Source of the DNA: a virus
Reading direction: 5' to 3' (one strand)
Length of the DNA: 64,000 nucleotides
Virus record (IMG/VR): IMGVR_UViG_3300002053_000019
Location: 18,958-82,957 of that record
The translations under genes were made by a program, and so were the position numbers. Shown here piece by piece: positions 46,148 through 54,447 of this stretch. The number at the start of each line of letters is the position of its first letter. The stretch's first letter is position 1. The notes beneath the pieces were generated by a model, which saw only the letters and a program-made list of their open reading frames with translations, searched no databases and was not told the origin of the DNA.

Positions 46148-46558
46148 ATGAGTATTTTATCAGCTATACCAATTATTGGAGATCTATTTAGAAGTGTTGA
46201 GAATGTAATATCTCAAGTTGTAGTGGATAAGGATAAAGCCAATGAACTGACTGTAAAGCTAGTCGAGATATTCAAAGATACTATGGAGAAATACTATGAC
46301 TTCATAATAAAGACAGAGGGTGCGTTATCTGATTTAGCACAGTTTGGTATATTTGGCAAGCTTCTTGCCTTCTTAAGGGTAGGGTGGAGGCCTATATTAC
46401 AGTGGGGTCTCGTGATTGATATTATCAATCAAAGATTATCGATTGGTACTCCTTTCTTAGAAATGAAAGAGGAAATTATGTTTGTGACTGGATTAGCGGT
46501 ATTGAGAGGAGTAGAAAAGGGCTTACCTTTTGTACGGAGAAATGGAAATGGCAAATAG
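46148..46558 (+). CDS. holin, 3TM (GTA-holin-like) type
   Basis: The 136-residue protein starts after AGGAGGTGAG; the longer in-frame start at 46118 lies in the previous gene. The pattern IPIIGDLFRSVENVISQVVVDKDKANEL, read in pieces, and the later FLRVGWRPILQWGLVIDII match holins of the three-TM, gene-transfer-agent release type. It probably permeabilises the membrane for the M15 enzyme. It overlaps the next gene by 11 bases. Confidence 0.75.
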   Translation: MSILSAIPIIGDLFRSVENVISQVVVDKDKANELTVKLVEIFKDTMEKYYDFIIKTEGALSDLAQFGIFGKLLAFLRVGWRPILQWGLVIDIINQRLSIGTPFLEMKEEIMFVTGLAVLRGVEKGLPFVRRNGNGK

Positions 46559-46877
46559 ATGGAAAGTACCTAAAAAAGTAAATATTCTAGGATTGGATTA
46601 TAGGATTAAAGAGCTTAAAAAACCAATTCCTATAGGTAAACATTTTGAAAAGAGTGCTTATATAGATTATAATAAATTGGAAATAGCTATTTCTAAGAAA
46701 CAAAGATTGCAAGAAATGCAATTAGATATGTTACATGAAATAGTTCATGGAATTCTTTGGTCTATTGAGGCTACTTTAAATATAAAAGAGAGACTTCATC
46801 GAAATGAAGAACTTGTAGATTTATTGTCTAAGGCTTTATTCGCTTCTTTAAAAGAAGCAAAAATTATACAATCTTAG
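46548..46877 (+). CDS. small HEIVH zinc-peptidase-like protein
   Basis: This is a 109-residue protein with HEIVH at residues 63-67 and NEELVDLLSKAL as a possible third-ligand helix. The pattern resembles small ImmA/IrrE-like or phage metallopeptidases of unknown target. The ATG at 46548 is seven bases after GGAGA. It is the last plus-strand gene; its end overlaps the end of the convergent sbcC-like gene by 14 bases. Its function is unknown. Confidence 0.65.
   Translation: MANRWKVPKKVNILGLDYRIKELKKPIPIGKHFEKSAYIDYNKLEIAISKKQRLQEMQLDMLHEIVHGILWSIEATLNIKERLHRNEELVDLLSKALFASLKEAKIIQS
46842..46858 (+). other. inverted repeat near the convergent gene ends
   Basis: GCTTCTTT (46842-46849) and AAAGAAGC (46851-46858) are perfect inverted repeats, inside the end of the HEIVH gene and just past the minus-strand sbcC stop. 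The T-run lies on the wrong side for a terminator in either direction. It may still act as a weak bidirectional stop or be coincidental. Confidence 0.25.
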
Positions 46878-48693
46878 AGATACCATCCTGTCCTCTATTA
46901 ACTGTAATTTGTCGTCCAAAAGATCCAGCTATTTCTTCTTTATGGCTTATGACAAAGACATGGAACACGTCTTGTATAATCATATAAAGAAGCCTAATTA
47001 CGTCTTCTTGACCTTTAAGATCTAAAGATAAATCAAGTACTTCGTCTAATAATAGAAAGTCGAAGGATGTCTTACTATAATCTCTGCATAGCAGAAATAT
47101 ACTTAATAATGTAGCAAGATTGAGGCGTTGCCGCTGACCATCACTTAGGCCAGCATACGGTATACGCCTTTCATCTTTTCTAACCACAATATCAATCTCT
47201 TCCTTTAAGGCCTTGGATTTCAATTCTCTCTGAGGCCTTATTTCTATTTGGAATCTTTCAGAAGAGATCGCCCCTAAGAAACGATTTACAAGAAGCTCAA
47301 GCCTTCCGAATGCTCTTTCTATAATATAAGAGGAGACTCCTTCTCTAGATAGAACCCATTTTAAGAAGCCATGAATATCTATCTTTTGAGAGACATCCTC
47401 TAATGATTTTGTTAGGCCTTCCACTTCTCCTTCACTTCTCTTAATGGAATCCTGTAGATTCTTAAGGAGAGGGAGGAAAGGATTAGGACGCTCTCGTAAT
47501 TCTTTTAAGTCAGTCTGTAGTTTCTTTGTCCATTCTTCATCGGCTTGTTTTTGACTATTATGAGAGGCCATCTGTAGTTCGGTCTGGTGTATTACATGCT
47601 CTAGTCTATCTACATCTTGTTTTATAGAATTGAGTTCTGTTAGCTTCTTTTCAAAAGACATTAATTTTGCATAGTTAATATGCAAACACTTCGCATTCTC
47701 TGCGAGAGCTTCTTGTAATTCTTTCTTATGATTATCAGCAGCAATTGCTGTTATTAAAGATCCACAATGTCTACAAGTAAAACCTTCTTTCTTATAAAGA
47801 AGTTCTTCTAATGCTTCTTGGTCATCCGCCATTTCAGCGGAACTAACAGCGTTTTCGTCCTGGAGAGTCCTAATAAGATTATGAATACGATCCTCTTCCT
47901 TCTCTGCTGCACTTGCTCTATCAATGGTGTCTTTTAATTCAATTCGTAACTTTTTAAAATCTTCGGAATAATCTGTATATTTTCTATCCTTTATAATACC
48001 TAATTGATACTGAAGATCTTTTTCATTCCGCTCCATATCTTGACGATAGCTATTGGACTTTTCTTGAACCATTTCAAATTTATGTTGACAATCCTCTAGA
48101 ACTCTCTTCTCAAGATCTATTCTAGCATTGCAAGTATCATAATCTTTCTGGAGTTTATCATATGCCATCTTTACTCGTTCGGCGACGACATCTAACTCTT
48201 CTAATCCTAATATCATTTTGAAGAGTTGCTTTTTGTCAGCATCCCCCATGCTGGCTAGGAATTCTCCTGAATATTGGGTGAAGAGGTTGACTCTGGTGAA
48301 GAGGGAATAACTGGTTCTGAAAGTGGAGTTGATAATTTCTTGGATATCTCGCTTATGGCCTTTGATAGCGTTTCCTCCACTTGTGAAAGCAACTTCACCG
48401 TCTCGTCGAGTGATCTCATACATAGTCCCACTTGAACTACTAAATCTACCTTTAACTTGTACAGGTTCTTTAGAGTCCCATCTACGTACTCCCTCATGTG
48501 TGAGACCTGTTGGAGTTTTTCCGAAAAGACAGTAACACACTCCCGCAAAGATGCTTGACTTTCCGCATCCATTAGAGCCTCCTCCTATCTCATTATATCC
48601 TTTAATTAGATATAGTCCTGGCTTACTAAAATCGATTTCAGCATGCTTGAAAGACATAAAGTTATCTAATGTCAGATATTCTAATTTAAACAT
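46864..48693 (-). CDS. sbcC: SbcC/Rad50-like recombination ATPase (gp46-like)
   Basis: The 609-residue SMC-type ATPase works with the SbcD-like nuclease in DNA end processing. Walker A is GGSNGCGKSS at about residues 38-47. The coiled coils carry a zinc hook (CRHC at about 304). The ABC signature is LSDGQRQRLNLATLL (about 514) and Walker B is FLLLDEVLDL (about 546). The length suits T4 gp46-like proteins. The LysM/SLT gene and a small frame lie between it and sbcD, although the two usually adjoin. Confidence 0.9.
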   Translation of the reverse strand: MFKLEYLTLDNFMSFKHAEIDFSKPGLYLIKGYNEIGGGSNGCGKSSIFAGVCYCLFGKTPTGLTHEGVRRWDSKEPVQVKGRFSSSSGTMYEITRRDGEVAFTSGGNAIKGHKRDIQEIINSTFRTSYSLFTRVNLFTQYSGEFLASMGDADKKQLFKMILGLEELDVVAERVKMAYDKLQKDYDTCNARIDLEKRVLEDCQHKFEMVQEKSNSYRQDMERNEKDLQYQLGIIKDRKYTDYSEDFKKLRIELKDTIDRASAAEKEEDRIHNLIRTLQDENAVSSAEMADDQEALEELLYKKEGFTCRHCGSLITAIAADNHKKELQEALAENAKCLHINYAKLMSFEKKLTELNSIKQDVDRLEHVIHQTELQMASHNSQKQADEEWTKKLQTDLKELRERPNPFLPLLKNLQDSIKRSEGEVEGLTKSLEDVSQKIDIHGFLKWVLSREGVSSYIIERAFGRLELLVNRFLGAISSERFQIEIRPQRELKSKALKEEIDIVVRKDERRIPYAGLSDGQRQRLNLATLLSIFLLCRDYSKTSFDFLLLDEVLDLSLDLKGQEDVIRLLYMIIQDVFHVFVISHKEEIAGSFGRQITVNRGQDGISKIV

Positions 48694-49618
48694 TCTTTAA
48701 CCATTCCTTGTAAGCATTATTCCAATAATTCTTAAAAGAGTGAGTTTTACCGCTTACCCAATAAGTATAATCTGGATTACTATTCCAATATGGATAATGC
48801 CATTTATATTCGGTCATCATTTCCAATGCTAAAGCAGTAGCTATCCACGGATCATTCTCTAGTTCGTGTAATTTAAATTCTAAATCTGCTCCCTTTATAT
48901 TGAACCTACCAGCAATAGTAGATGGTAAAAATTGGAAGCAACTTACTTCCCTCTTCTTGCCTCTTTTATTTACAAAATGAGATTCCTGCCAAGCCAATCC
49001 AACTAATTTATATAGAGTTTCCTCATTTGGAGCAAGTTTTAACATCGCTTCTGCGTACTGCCAGATCTCATACTTTCGTGTGTCTCCATATAGTACATCC
49101 ATAATCTTCCGCTGGTACTGCATTTCAGTAAATCCTAGATGACTCATCTTAGCATGCCGTTGGAATATATCAGTTTCTATCTCCGACTTATTCGTATATT
49201 TAATACCAGCCTTTTTGAACATGAATTTAGTTAGTATCTCTAATTTCACTTCATTAGGCATTGGAGGCGGAGGTGGCAAAGGTTTAATCTCACCTTTCTG
49301 AATGATGAGCTTCTGACCTGGAAATATAATATTTGGATCGGCTATTATATTTCTATTAAGATTATATATGTCAGGCCATTTGTCGTGCTTCCCATAAAGA
49401 TTATAGGCTATCCCACTAAGTGTATCATTTGGTTGTACAATATAGATCTTAGCGGGCTGCTGCTGTACCGCCTTCTGCTGCGTATACCCTTGTCCTTGGT
49501 TCTTGTGCCCTTCCTGGCCGCACTTCCCAATGAGGCTCAGGGAATACATTGTCAGGAGCAGGAGCGAGGCCGCCACCACGTACCGCCCTATATTCCCTTT
49601 CTTGTTCCATATCTTCAT
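48686..49618 (-). CDS. membrane-anchored LysM/lytic transglycosylase protein
   Basis: The ATG at 49618 follows AAGGAGGA and gives 310 residues; a TTG at 49633 would overlap that site. Residues 11-31 are a membrane anchor (RYVVAASLLLLTMYSLSLIG); the next cysteine lies in IGKC, a poor lipobox. A LysM domain is at 58-107, then a PPPPPP linker. The C-terminal SLT domain has catalytic-type Glu212 in LAWQESHF and SCFQFLPST. The protein may remodel host peptidoglycan. It lies among replication genes, away from the late lysis genes. Confidence 0.75.
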   Translation of the reverse strand: MKIWNKKGNIGRYVVAASLLLLTMYSLSLIGKCGQEGHKNQGQGYTQQKAVQQQPAKIYIVQPNDTLSGIAYNLYGKHDKWPDIYNLNRNIIADPNIIFPGQKLIIQKGEIKPLPPPPPMPNEVKLEILTKFMFKKAGIKYTNKSEIETDIFQRHAKMSHLGFTEMQYQRKIMDVLYGDTRKYEIWQYAEAMLKLAPNEETLYKLVGLAWQESHFVNKRGKKREVSCFQFLPSTIAGRFNIKGADLEFKLHELENDPWIATALALEMMTEYKWHYPYWNSNPDYTYWVSGKTHSFKNYWNNAYKEWLKNV

Positions 49619-49748
49619 TAAGTCCTCCTTCAAGATTTATTATAATCCTTCCATAGGCTAAAGAATCCATCAGAATTTGTACTTTATCAATATTCCAATC
49701 ATCATCGACTCTGGCATTGACAAATTCTTTTAAATGACGTCCTTTCAT
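49449..49748 (-). CDS. 99-residue protein overlapping the LysM gene
   Basis: This frame starts in ATGA overlap with the sbcD stop and runs 170 bases into the LysM/SLT gene in another frame. Residues 1-45 (HLKEFVNARVDDDWNIDKVQ, MDSLAYGRIIINLEGG) look like ordinary protein and fill an otherwise empty gap. The remainder is proline/arginine/alanine-rich (EVRPGRAQEPRTRVYAAEGG) and shares GC-rich DNA with the LysM gene. It is either a true overlapping gene or a shorter gene that has lost its stop. The function is unknown. Confidence 0.5.
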   Translation of the reverse strand: MKGRHLKEFVNARVDDDWNIDKVQILMDSLAYGRIIINLEGGLNEDMEQEREYRAVRGGGLAPAPDNVFPEPHWEVRPGRAQEPRTRVYAAEGGTAAAR

Positions 49749-50725
49749 TGTCTAACCTCCCTTAGAACTTTGATTGCCTTTTGCTTATCAATAGCGGTCG
49801 TAGTCCCCTCGATAAATCTTTCTACTGTATCCCACAAATCCTCGTTCTCTTTCTCTTCTAATCTAGCCTCACGAGTAGGGGCAAATTCGTAGGAGACTTG
49901 AACCCTATGATTCAAAGCTGGCACTTTCACTTCTGGTGAAGTAACTTTCAATCTATAATAATCAGTATTCTTCTCAAAGAATTCTAATAGTGTTTCCAAT
50001 TCTTCTTGAGTAGATACTGTTGCTTCTTTGAATTTTGGTGATTGTATTTGTATAAATCTGGATTTACCATCTTCGAAAATTGTGACTCCCCTATCCAATA
50101 TATCCTCTCCAAATTGATTAGCCATCACAGATCCTATATACATTGCTTCTGTAGCTCCATATATTTTTACCAATTGTCTAGTATGGAAGTGCCCTAGATA
50201 AATATACTTATAGCCGAAAAGACTTTCTGGGGGAGTTCCATCTACATGAGTCCTAGTAAAATCCGCATTTACATACGCACCATTTAATCCGATATGGCCT
50301 AGCAGGATATCATTCTTCACTTTTGGAATCGGACAATCCCAGGGCACCATATCAATCCCATTATCTAATTGTGTAGTATTTTCATATAGATATACATTCT
50401 TAATATCATCAAAGTTAGCCAGTATAGTTAACTTTCTAAACTGGTCATGATTACCAACTAACATATGTACTGGACATGCTTCTGCTAAATTATTAACTAC
50501 CAAGTATGCCGCGTTATAAATTATCTTAGGAATACTTTCAGTTAGCCCATGCAATAAATCCCCTAGAAAATATATAGCTTCTACTTTTTCCTTCCTAGCA
50601 ACTTCAGCTACTTTATTTATTACCATGAGTTGTTCTAGAAGTCTAGTATTCATTCCATTCTCATTAACAGTAGAGAACTGGGTATATGTGGATAAATGGA
50701 GATCTGTAAATAATAGTATTTTCAT
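49745..50725 (-). CDS. sbcD: SbcD/Mre11-like nuclease (gp47-like)
   Basis: The 326-residue calcineurin-like phosphoesterase shows the metal-binding motifs DLHL (residues 8-11), GDLLH (55-59), GNHD (91-94), GHIGLNG and LGHFHTR. Together with the SbcC-like protein it would process DNA ends for recombination-dependent replication. It overlaps the small MKILKH-tagged gene upstream by ATGA. A short frame (49449-49748) separates it from the LysM gene. Confidence 0.9.
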   Translation of the reverse strand: MKILLFTDLHLSTYTQFSTVNENGMNTRLLEQLMVINKVAEVARKEKVEAIYFLGDLLHGLTESIPKIIYNAAYLVVNNLAEACPVHMLVGNHDQFRKLTILANFDDIKNVYLYENTTQLDNGIDMVPWDCPIPKVKNDILLGHIGLNGAYVNADFTRTHVDGTPPESLFGYKYIYLGHFHTRQLVKIYGATEAMYIGSVMANQFGEDILDRGVTIFEDGKSRFIQIQSPKFKEATVSTQEELETLLEFFEKNTDYYRLKVTSPEVKVPALNHRVQVSYEFAPTREARLEEKENEDLWDTVERFIEGTTTAIDKQKAIKVLREVRQ

Positions 50726-50901
50726 GTCGTCTCTGGTACAAACTCTGCTAAAATATCATTTGGATTATCTACCGGAATTACTTCCCCAGGCAAAACCTCT
50801 ATAATTTTAAATAGAAATTCTCCTTCATGTTCTCTTTCATGATCCCTAACTAGTATTTTTCTGGAAATTCCAGATGGATAATCATGTTTGAGGATTTTCA
50901 T
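50722..50901 (-). CDS. small MKILKH-tagged protein A
   Basis: The 59-residue protein begins MKILKHDYPSGISRKILV at 50901; a start at 50985 is also possible but would overlap the neighbour. The body ends IPVDNPNDILAEFVPETT. The first six residues match those of the next upstream gene and of the 63141-63326 gene, so a shared N-terminal tag or start context is suspected. It overlaps sbcD by four bases. Confidence 0.55.
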   Translation of the reverse strand: MKILKHDYPSGISRKILVRDHEREHEGEFLFKIIEVLPGEVIPVDNPNDILAEFVPETT

Positions 50902-51082
50902 GATATGTTGCCACCAATCTATATGGCCTCCAATTTGTTCCGTCTGTAGGATATATGGTCCATCCACCATTATTAATGCCACCATAATAATAAGTCACGG
51001 TACCTGTTGAATTGTTTATCATTTCCAGGATATTTACTTTCTTATTTTCTTCTTCCTCATGTTTATGTTTCAATATTTTCAT
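50882..51082 (-). CDS. small MKILKH-tagged protein B
   Basis: This 66-residue protein begins MKILKHKHEEEENKKVNILE at 51082, five bases past the RecA-like gene's stop. No strong ribosome binding site precedes it, so it may be coupled to that gene. The second half is Gly/Tyr/Asn-rich (VTYYYGGINNGGWTIYPTDG). It is one of four small proteins here starting MKILK. The function is unknown. Confidence 0.55.
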   Translation of the reverse strand: MKILKHKHEEEENKKVNILEMINNSTGTVTYYYGGINNGGWTIYPTDGTNWRPYRLVATYHENPQT

Positions 51083-51086
51083 ATTT

Positions 51087-52094
51087 TCACATATAGAAAT
51101 ATGGTTTGGAAAACCTCTCATCCTCCAGGATTTCTGGATGTTCTGCTAGAATCTTATAAAAATCTTTAGCGTAAAAAGAGATATCCCCATATTTATTCCA
51201 GGCTCCAGACGTAGTTATGATTCCCAAATCGATAGCTATATCTAATAATCCACTATAGGGATCTAGGCCACGTGACCAAGTCAATTCCATTTCACACTCT
51301 CCAAATGGAGGAGCACAGGAATTCTTAGCTACTCGTACTCTAAGGGTAACTCCTATTGGCCTGTTCTTTTTCTCCAATAGGATAGGAGTAGTTTTCAACA
51401 ACTCTAGCCTCACTGTGGAATGGAACTTAGAGCCTCGTCCTCCTGGAGTATCTGGCTTAAATCCACCTGGGCTATCAATAATATGGTTTGCCAACATCAT
51501 TATTGATTGTGTATCAGCAACAAGTCCAGGTAGAATACGCATAGCCTGTTTAATCTTCTGAGCCCTACGTCCTTGATCCGCTTTCATGTCTCCCTCTTCT
51601 ACATCGCCAATTTCTTTAATGGTAGAAGCGGCGGCGATGCTATCAAGAGCAATTAAAAGTTTTCTTTTCTTCCCAATGTCATTTAGAAGTTCATAGGAAG
51701 CAACAGTAAAATCCTCTACTGTGGGGGGATGGAATAGAATTAGATTATCATTGTTCACTCCATGTATGGCTCCGAAAGTCTTATCGTATCTCCGCTCTAC
51801 ATCTGCTAGAGCGAAGATTCCACCCATCTTCTGCATTTCAGCTCCAGCCTTGAGAATTAGTAAGGTTTTTCCAGTAGATGGATCCCCAAATAATTCGCAG
51901 ATTTGTCCGCTAGGATAACCACCTGTACCATCTACTCTCATGCTCATAACATAATCCAAAGCTAAATTACCACTATGCAGAAACCATTGGTTTGGAGGGG
52001 CCAGTATCCCCATAGTTTCTCGAAAATTCTGTACTATCGCCTCTACAGATTCTTCTGTAATTGGTTCACTCGTCGTTTTCTTCTGGCGCGCCAT
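51087..52094 (-). CDS. RecA-like recombinase
   Basis: The 335-residue protein has Walker A GDPSTGKT at residues 70-77, then ALADVERRYDKTFG, the acidic Walker B LLIALDSIAAAS and the L2-type loop region (ANHIIDSPGGFKPDTPGGRG). It is shorter than cellular RecA but like phage RecA/UvsX proteins. It would drive strand exchange in recombination and repair. Its start overlaps the preceding Cys-rich gene. The SSB, mediator candidate and SbcC/D genes are in the same block. Confidence 0.85.
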   Translation of the reverse strand: MARQKKTTSEPITEESVEAIVQNFRETMGILAPPNQWFLHSGNLALDYVMSMRVDGTGGYPSGQICELFGDPSTGKTLLILKAGAEMQKMGGIFALADVERRYDKTFGAIHGVNNDNLILFHPPTVEDFTVASYELLNDIGKKRKLLIALDSIAAASTIKEIGDVEEGDMKADQGRRAQKIKQAMRILPGLVADTQSIMMLANHIIDSPGGFKPDTPGGRGSKFHSTVRLELLKTTPILLEKKNRPIGVTLRVRVAKNSCAPPFGECEMELTWSRGLDPYSGLLDIAIDLGIITTSGAWNKYGDISFYAKDFYKILAEHPEILEDERFSKPYFYM

Positions 52095-52455
52095 ATACTA
52101 TCAATCTCCTTTTAGCGTCAAAAAGTATATCCTTCATGATTCTATTCACTATCATGTTCGGATTATTTGTCTCTACAGCTCTAAGACTGCAATATTTTAC
52201 CCATCTATTTTCACAATCTTGTGCTGAAGCAACTATGATTTCTGCCGCACATTTACCTCTATGTTTACAATTTATGCAAATACAAGCATGACTTGCCTCT
52301 TGTTGCGACGGACAAGGAAAAAGGCAAGCTGGTTGGCTTGCCTTAGTTTTGTCTAATAAATCTAGTGCTTCATGCAAAGCTTTCAATCTAACTTCTTCCC
52401 TATCTTTCTTTCTCTTCCAAAAAGCAAGTAAAGAAAATAGTTTTGAAAGGCTCAT
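52066..52455 (-). CDS. cysteine-rich hypothetical protein
   Basis: This is a 129-residue protein starting at 52455 after AGGA; a start at 52464 is less well spaced. Residues about 50-75 hold many cysteines: ACLFPCPSQQEASHACICIN followed by CKHRGKC. These suggest a zinc or iron-sulfur site. The N-terminus (SLSKLFSLLAFWKRKK) is amphipathic. It overlaps the RecA-like gene by 29 bases. The function is unknown. Confidence 0.55.
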   Translation of the reverse strand: MSLSKLFSLLAFWKRKKDREEVRLKALHEALDLLDKTKASQPACLFPCPSQQEASHACICINCKHRGKCAAEIIVASAQDCENRWVKYCSLRAVETNNPNMIVNRIMKDILFDAKRRLIVYGAPEENDE

Positions 52456-52457
52456 AA

Positions 52458-53000
52458 TTACCATCCTCGCGGATCAGCTCTATAATTGGCCGCATGGTCA
52501 ATGTCTATCATCTGTTTCAGAATCATACCAGCAATTTCCTCTGCATCACACCTGTTATAAATATACATTCCCATCAGAGGAAACATTCCAAAAAACGGGA
52601 TAGCCAGAAAGACCTGATAATACCCAATCTCTCTTTCAAAGTTATAACCAAATTCTATCATAACTCCGCCCATGCCGTCTGAACTGAAAAATCCATTACT
52701 AACAATCATAACTTGATCCTGCGGCATATAGATAGAACTTAGATATTTAGTCTTGTCAGAAGTTATAGCTGAGTAGGTGTAGAAATTATATTCTGATAAA
52801 TAATTACTTTTAGGGTAAGATAAGACGGCATTAAGATTTCCTTCTTTCTCACAATAGTATCCCTCCTCAACCATCCATTGTGGCACTGGACTTCCATACT
52901 TATCCTTGACTGTTGGATGGAATCCCCCAGCCAATACTGGAGCGGCGAGAAGCCCAAGTGTTAATACTGCAATTGCTAAAATCTTCAACAACTTCTTCAT
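52458..53000 (-). CDS. exported protein with signal peptide
   Basis: The 180-residue protein has a clear signal peptide (KKLLKILAIAVLTLGLLAAP) with cleavage expected after VLA at about 24. The mature part is about 155 residues, with 'GGVMIEFGYNFEREIGYYQV' and a hydrophobic FLAIPFFGMFPLMGMYIY segment that may insert in a membrane. No family is recognised. Exported early proteins can alter the host envelope or block superinfection; this is only a possibility here. Confidence 0.6.
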   Translation of the reverse strand: MKKLLKILAIAVLTLGLLAAPVLAGGFHPTVKDKYGSPVPQWMVEEGYYCEKEGNLNAVLSYPKSNYLSEYNFYTYSAITSDKTKYLSSIYMPQDQVMIVSNGFFSSDGMGGVMIEFGYNFEREIGYYQVFLAIPFFGMFPLMGMYIYNRCDAEEIAGMILKQMIDIDHAANYRADPRGW

Positions 53001-53329
53001 ATTAAGTTCTCCTTTTCTAATAGATTTGACAAAAATTCAAACTGTTTTGGTCTATTTTTCTTAAGCCATAAGGTAAATACAAACCCATTATAATGAGCTT
53101 TACGCTTATGGCACTTGAAGGGACAAAGAGAAATCCCATTGTTTACTTCAAACATGAATTGTGGATAGATATCCTTTGGAAGGATATGGTGTGCATTGAG
53201 TCGTGGATTTGCCTCTCCACAGAATGCACATACCCATTCATCTCGTTCTCTAACTGCCAAAGACCATGCTTTTAGAAGCTTATTCCTTCGGCTTTTTTCT
53301 GGATTTCGTTTGCGCCTCTTTCGTTTCAT
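52997..53329 (-). CDS. HNH endonuclease
   Basis: The 110-residue protein begins with a very basic KRKRRKRNPEKSRRNK. It contains CAFCG (C34, C37), NAHHILPKD with the HNH His at 47-48, Asn at 63-64 and CPFKCHKRKAH at 69-79. This matches small free-standing HNH nucleases with a zinc site. It lies among replication genes, overlapping the next gene by 50 bases. It may be a mobile homing enzyme or a resident nuclease. Confidence 0.8.
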   Translation of the reverse strand: MKRKRRKRNPEKSRRNKLLKAWSLAVRERDEWVCAFCGEANPRLNAHHILPKDIYPQFMFEVNNGISLCPFKCHKRKAHYNGFVFTLWLKKNRPKQFEFLSNLLEKENLI

Positions 53330-53615
53330 ACGATTTCATTTTCTTTAGAATACTTATTCCATAAATAGAGGATACTGGACATGATAATACATTTCCAACC
53401 ATATTACCAATGTCACTCTTTTCTTGAGCAAAGAAGAAATGTCCTCTATGTACTTTTAATGCATATCCTGCTGATCTTTGACTATTAGCAAAATCGACAT
53501 CCACATCATATTTTATATCATTTTCATGAATCCAGCCATTAAATTGTCTACAAGAATCTGTCCACAATACTTCAATAAGATCATGATGATTAATCGTCTT
53601 GTCCAATATCTTCAT
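53280..53615 (-). CDS. hypothetical protein, MKIL start
   Basis: The chosen ATG at 53615 follows GGAGAAG by a good spacing and gives 111 residues; a longer start at 53696 would overlap the previous gene. The start MKILDKTINHHD resembles, loosely, the MKILK group. The central part (DVDFANSQRSAGYALKVHRG) is followed by FFFAQEKSDIGNMV, and the C-terminus is lysine-rich. No family is recognised. Confidence 0.55.
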   Translation of the reverse strand: MKILDKTINHHDLIEVLWTDSCRQFNGWIHENDIKYDVDVDFANSQRSAGYALKVHRGHFFFAQEKSDIGNMVGNVLSCPVSSIYGISILKKMKSYETKEAQTKSRKKPKE

Positions 53616-53772
53616 CAGACTTCTCCTTCTTTCGTTTCTGATATTCTCGATACGCCTTTCTATTTTCTTTGACAAGATCTTTTTCAGCTTTTTCAAGATC
53701 TTTGAGTCGTCTTTTCCATTTCTTTACTGCATCATCAGAGTAAAAAGAATGACCCTTATCCAAATCTTTCAT
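53590..53772 (-). CDS. small charged coiled-coil protein
   Basis: The 60-residue protein is almost entirely charged: KKWKRRLKDLEKAEKDLVKE and KAYREYQKRKKEKSDEDI, suggesting a helix or coiled coil. It starts in ATGA overlap with the exonuclease stop and overlaps the next gene by 26 bases. Expression is supported by this coupling. The function is unknown. Confidence 0.5.
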   Translation of the reverse strand: MKDLDKGHSFYSDDAVKKWKRRLKDLEKAEKDLVKENRKAYREYQKRKKEKSDEDIGQDD

Positions 53773-54434
53773 ATAGAATTATCAGTTTTTCTAGTAAAAC
53801 CCATAAGAGCATTGTATACTCTTTCTAGTTCTATAACATCTCTTCGACAATGATCACTCAAATATTCTAATGATTCTTTATCGCCCATAAGAGCTTTTAT
53901 CCAATACTTAGGTTCAATCCTAGTTTTTTCTGTAGCACCAAACAATGTCCTACATACATTATCTAATCTTTTAGAACTCATACATAGACGACCACGAGCG
54001 GCAAAATAAACATCATTATGAAGTAATTCTCCGAATCCTGGAAATGGAACTCCCAATGATATAGCTCGTGTTCTTAGAAATGGAATATCAAATCGACTTC
54101 CGTAATAAGTAATAACTCTATCAAAATTCTTTAAATCTTTTACACACTGTTCAATCACTCGCTTATCTAAGCAAGTACGGAGATCACGTGGAGTAATTGT
54201 GCGTTCATAAATTTTATCTTCATCTTTTATTTTAATGCAATATGTCAAAACGATGCCAAAATCAGCATCCAAATTTGAACATTCAATATCTAGAAAGCCA
54301 ATTCTTTCAGTATCTGGATGTTCCCTAAGCCAACACTGATAATGACTTAATCCAGTTTCTCCATGTTTACATCTCCAATTATTCATCTTAATAAGCTCTG
54401 ATTTCTTAATCCTAGCTATATTTGGTCTAGCCAT
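53769..54434 (-). CDS. DnaQ-fold 3'-5' exonuclease-like protein
   Basis: This is a 221-residue protein with DIEC (Asp49, Glu51), then GSRFDIPFLRTRAIS and a C-terminal HCRRDVIELERVYN. These form a DEDD-type acidic set on an RNase H-like fold (YprB/RNase_H_2-like). It could proofread or trim DNA ends during replication and recombination. It is next to the SSB gene and coupled to the small coiled-coil gene. The polymerase already has its own exonuclease domain, so a repair role is likelier. Confidence 0.75.
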   Translation of the reverse strand: MARPNIARIKKSELIKMNNWRCKHGETGLSHYQCWLREHPDTERIGFLDIECSNLDADFGIVLTYCIKIKDEDKIYERTITPRDLRTCLDKRVIEQCVKDLKNFDRVITYYGSRFDIPFLRTRAISLGVPFPGFGELLHNDVYFAARGRLCMSSKRLDNVCRTLFGATEKTRIEPKYWIKALMGDKESLEYLSDHCRRDVIELERVYNALMGFTRKTDNSI

Positions 54435-54447
54435 TAGACATTCCTCC

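Noticed and set aside
46842-46858. Inverted repeat as a bidirectional terminator for the convergent blocks
   Set aside because: T-runs are not placed after the stem in either direction and the repeat lies within a coding region; kept only as a low-confidence structure.
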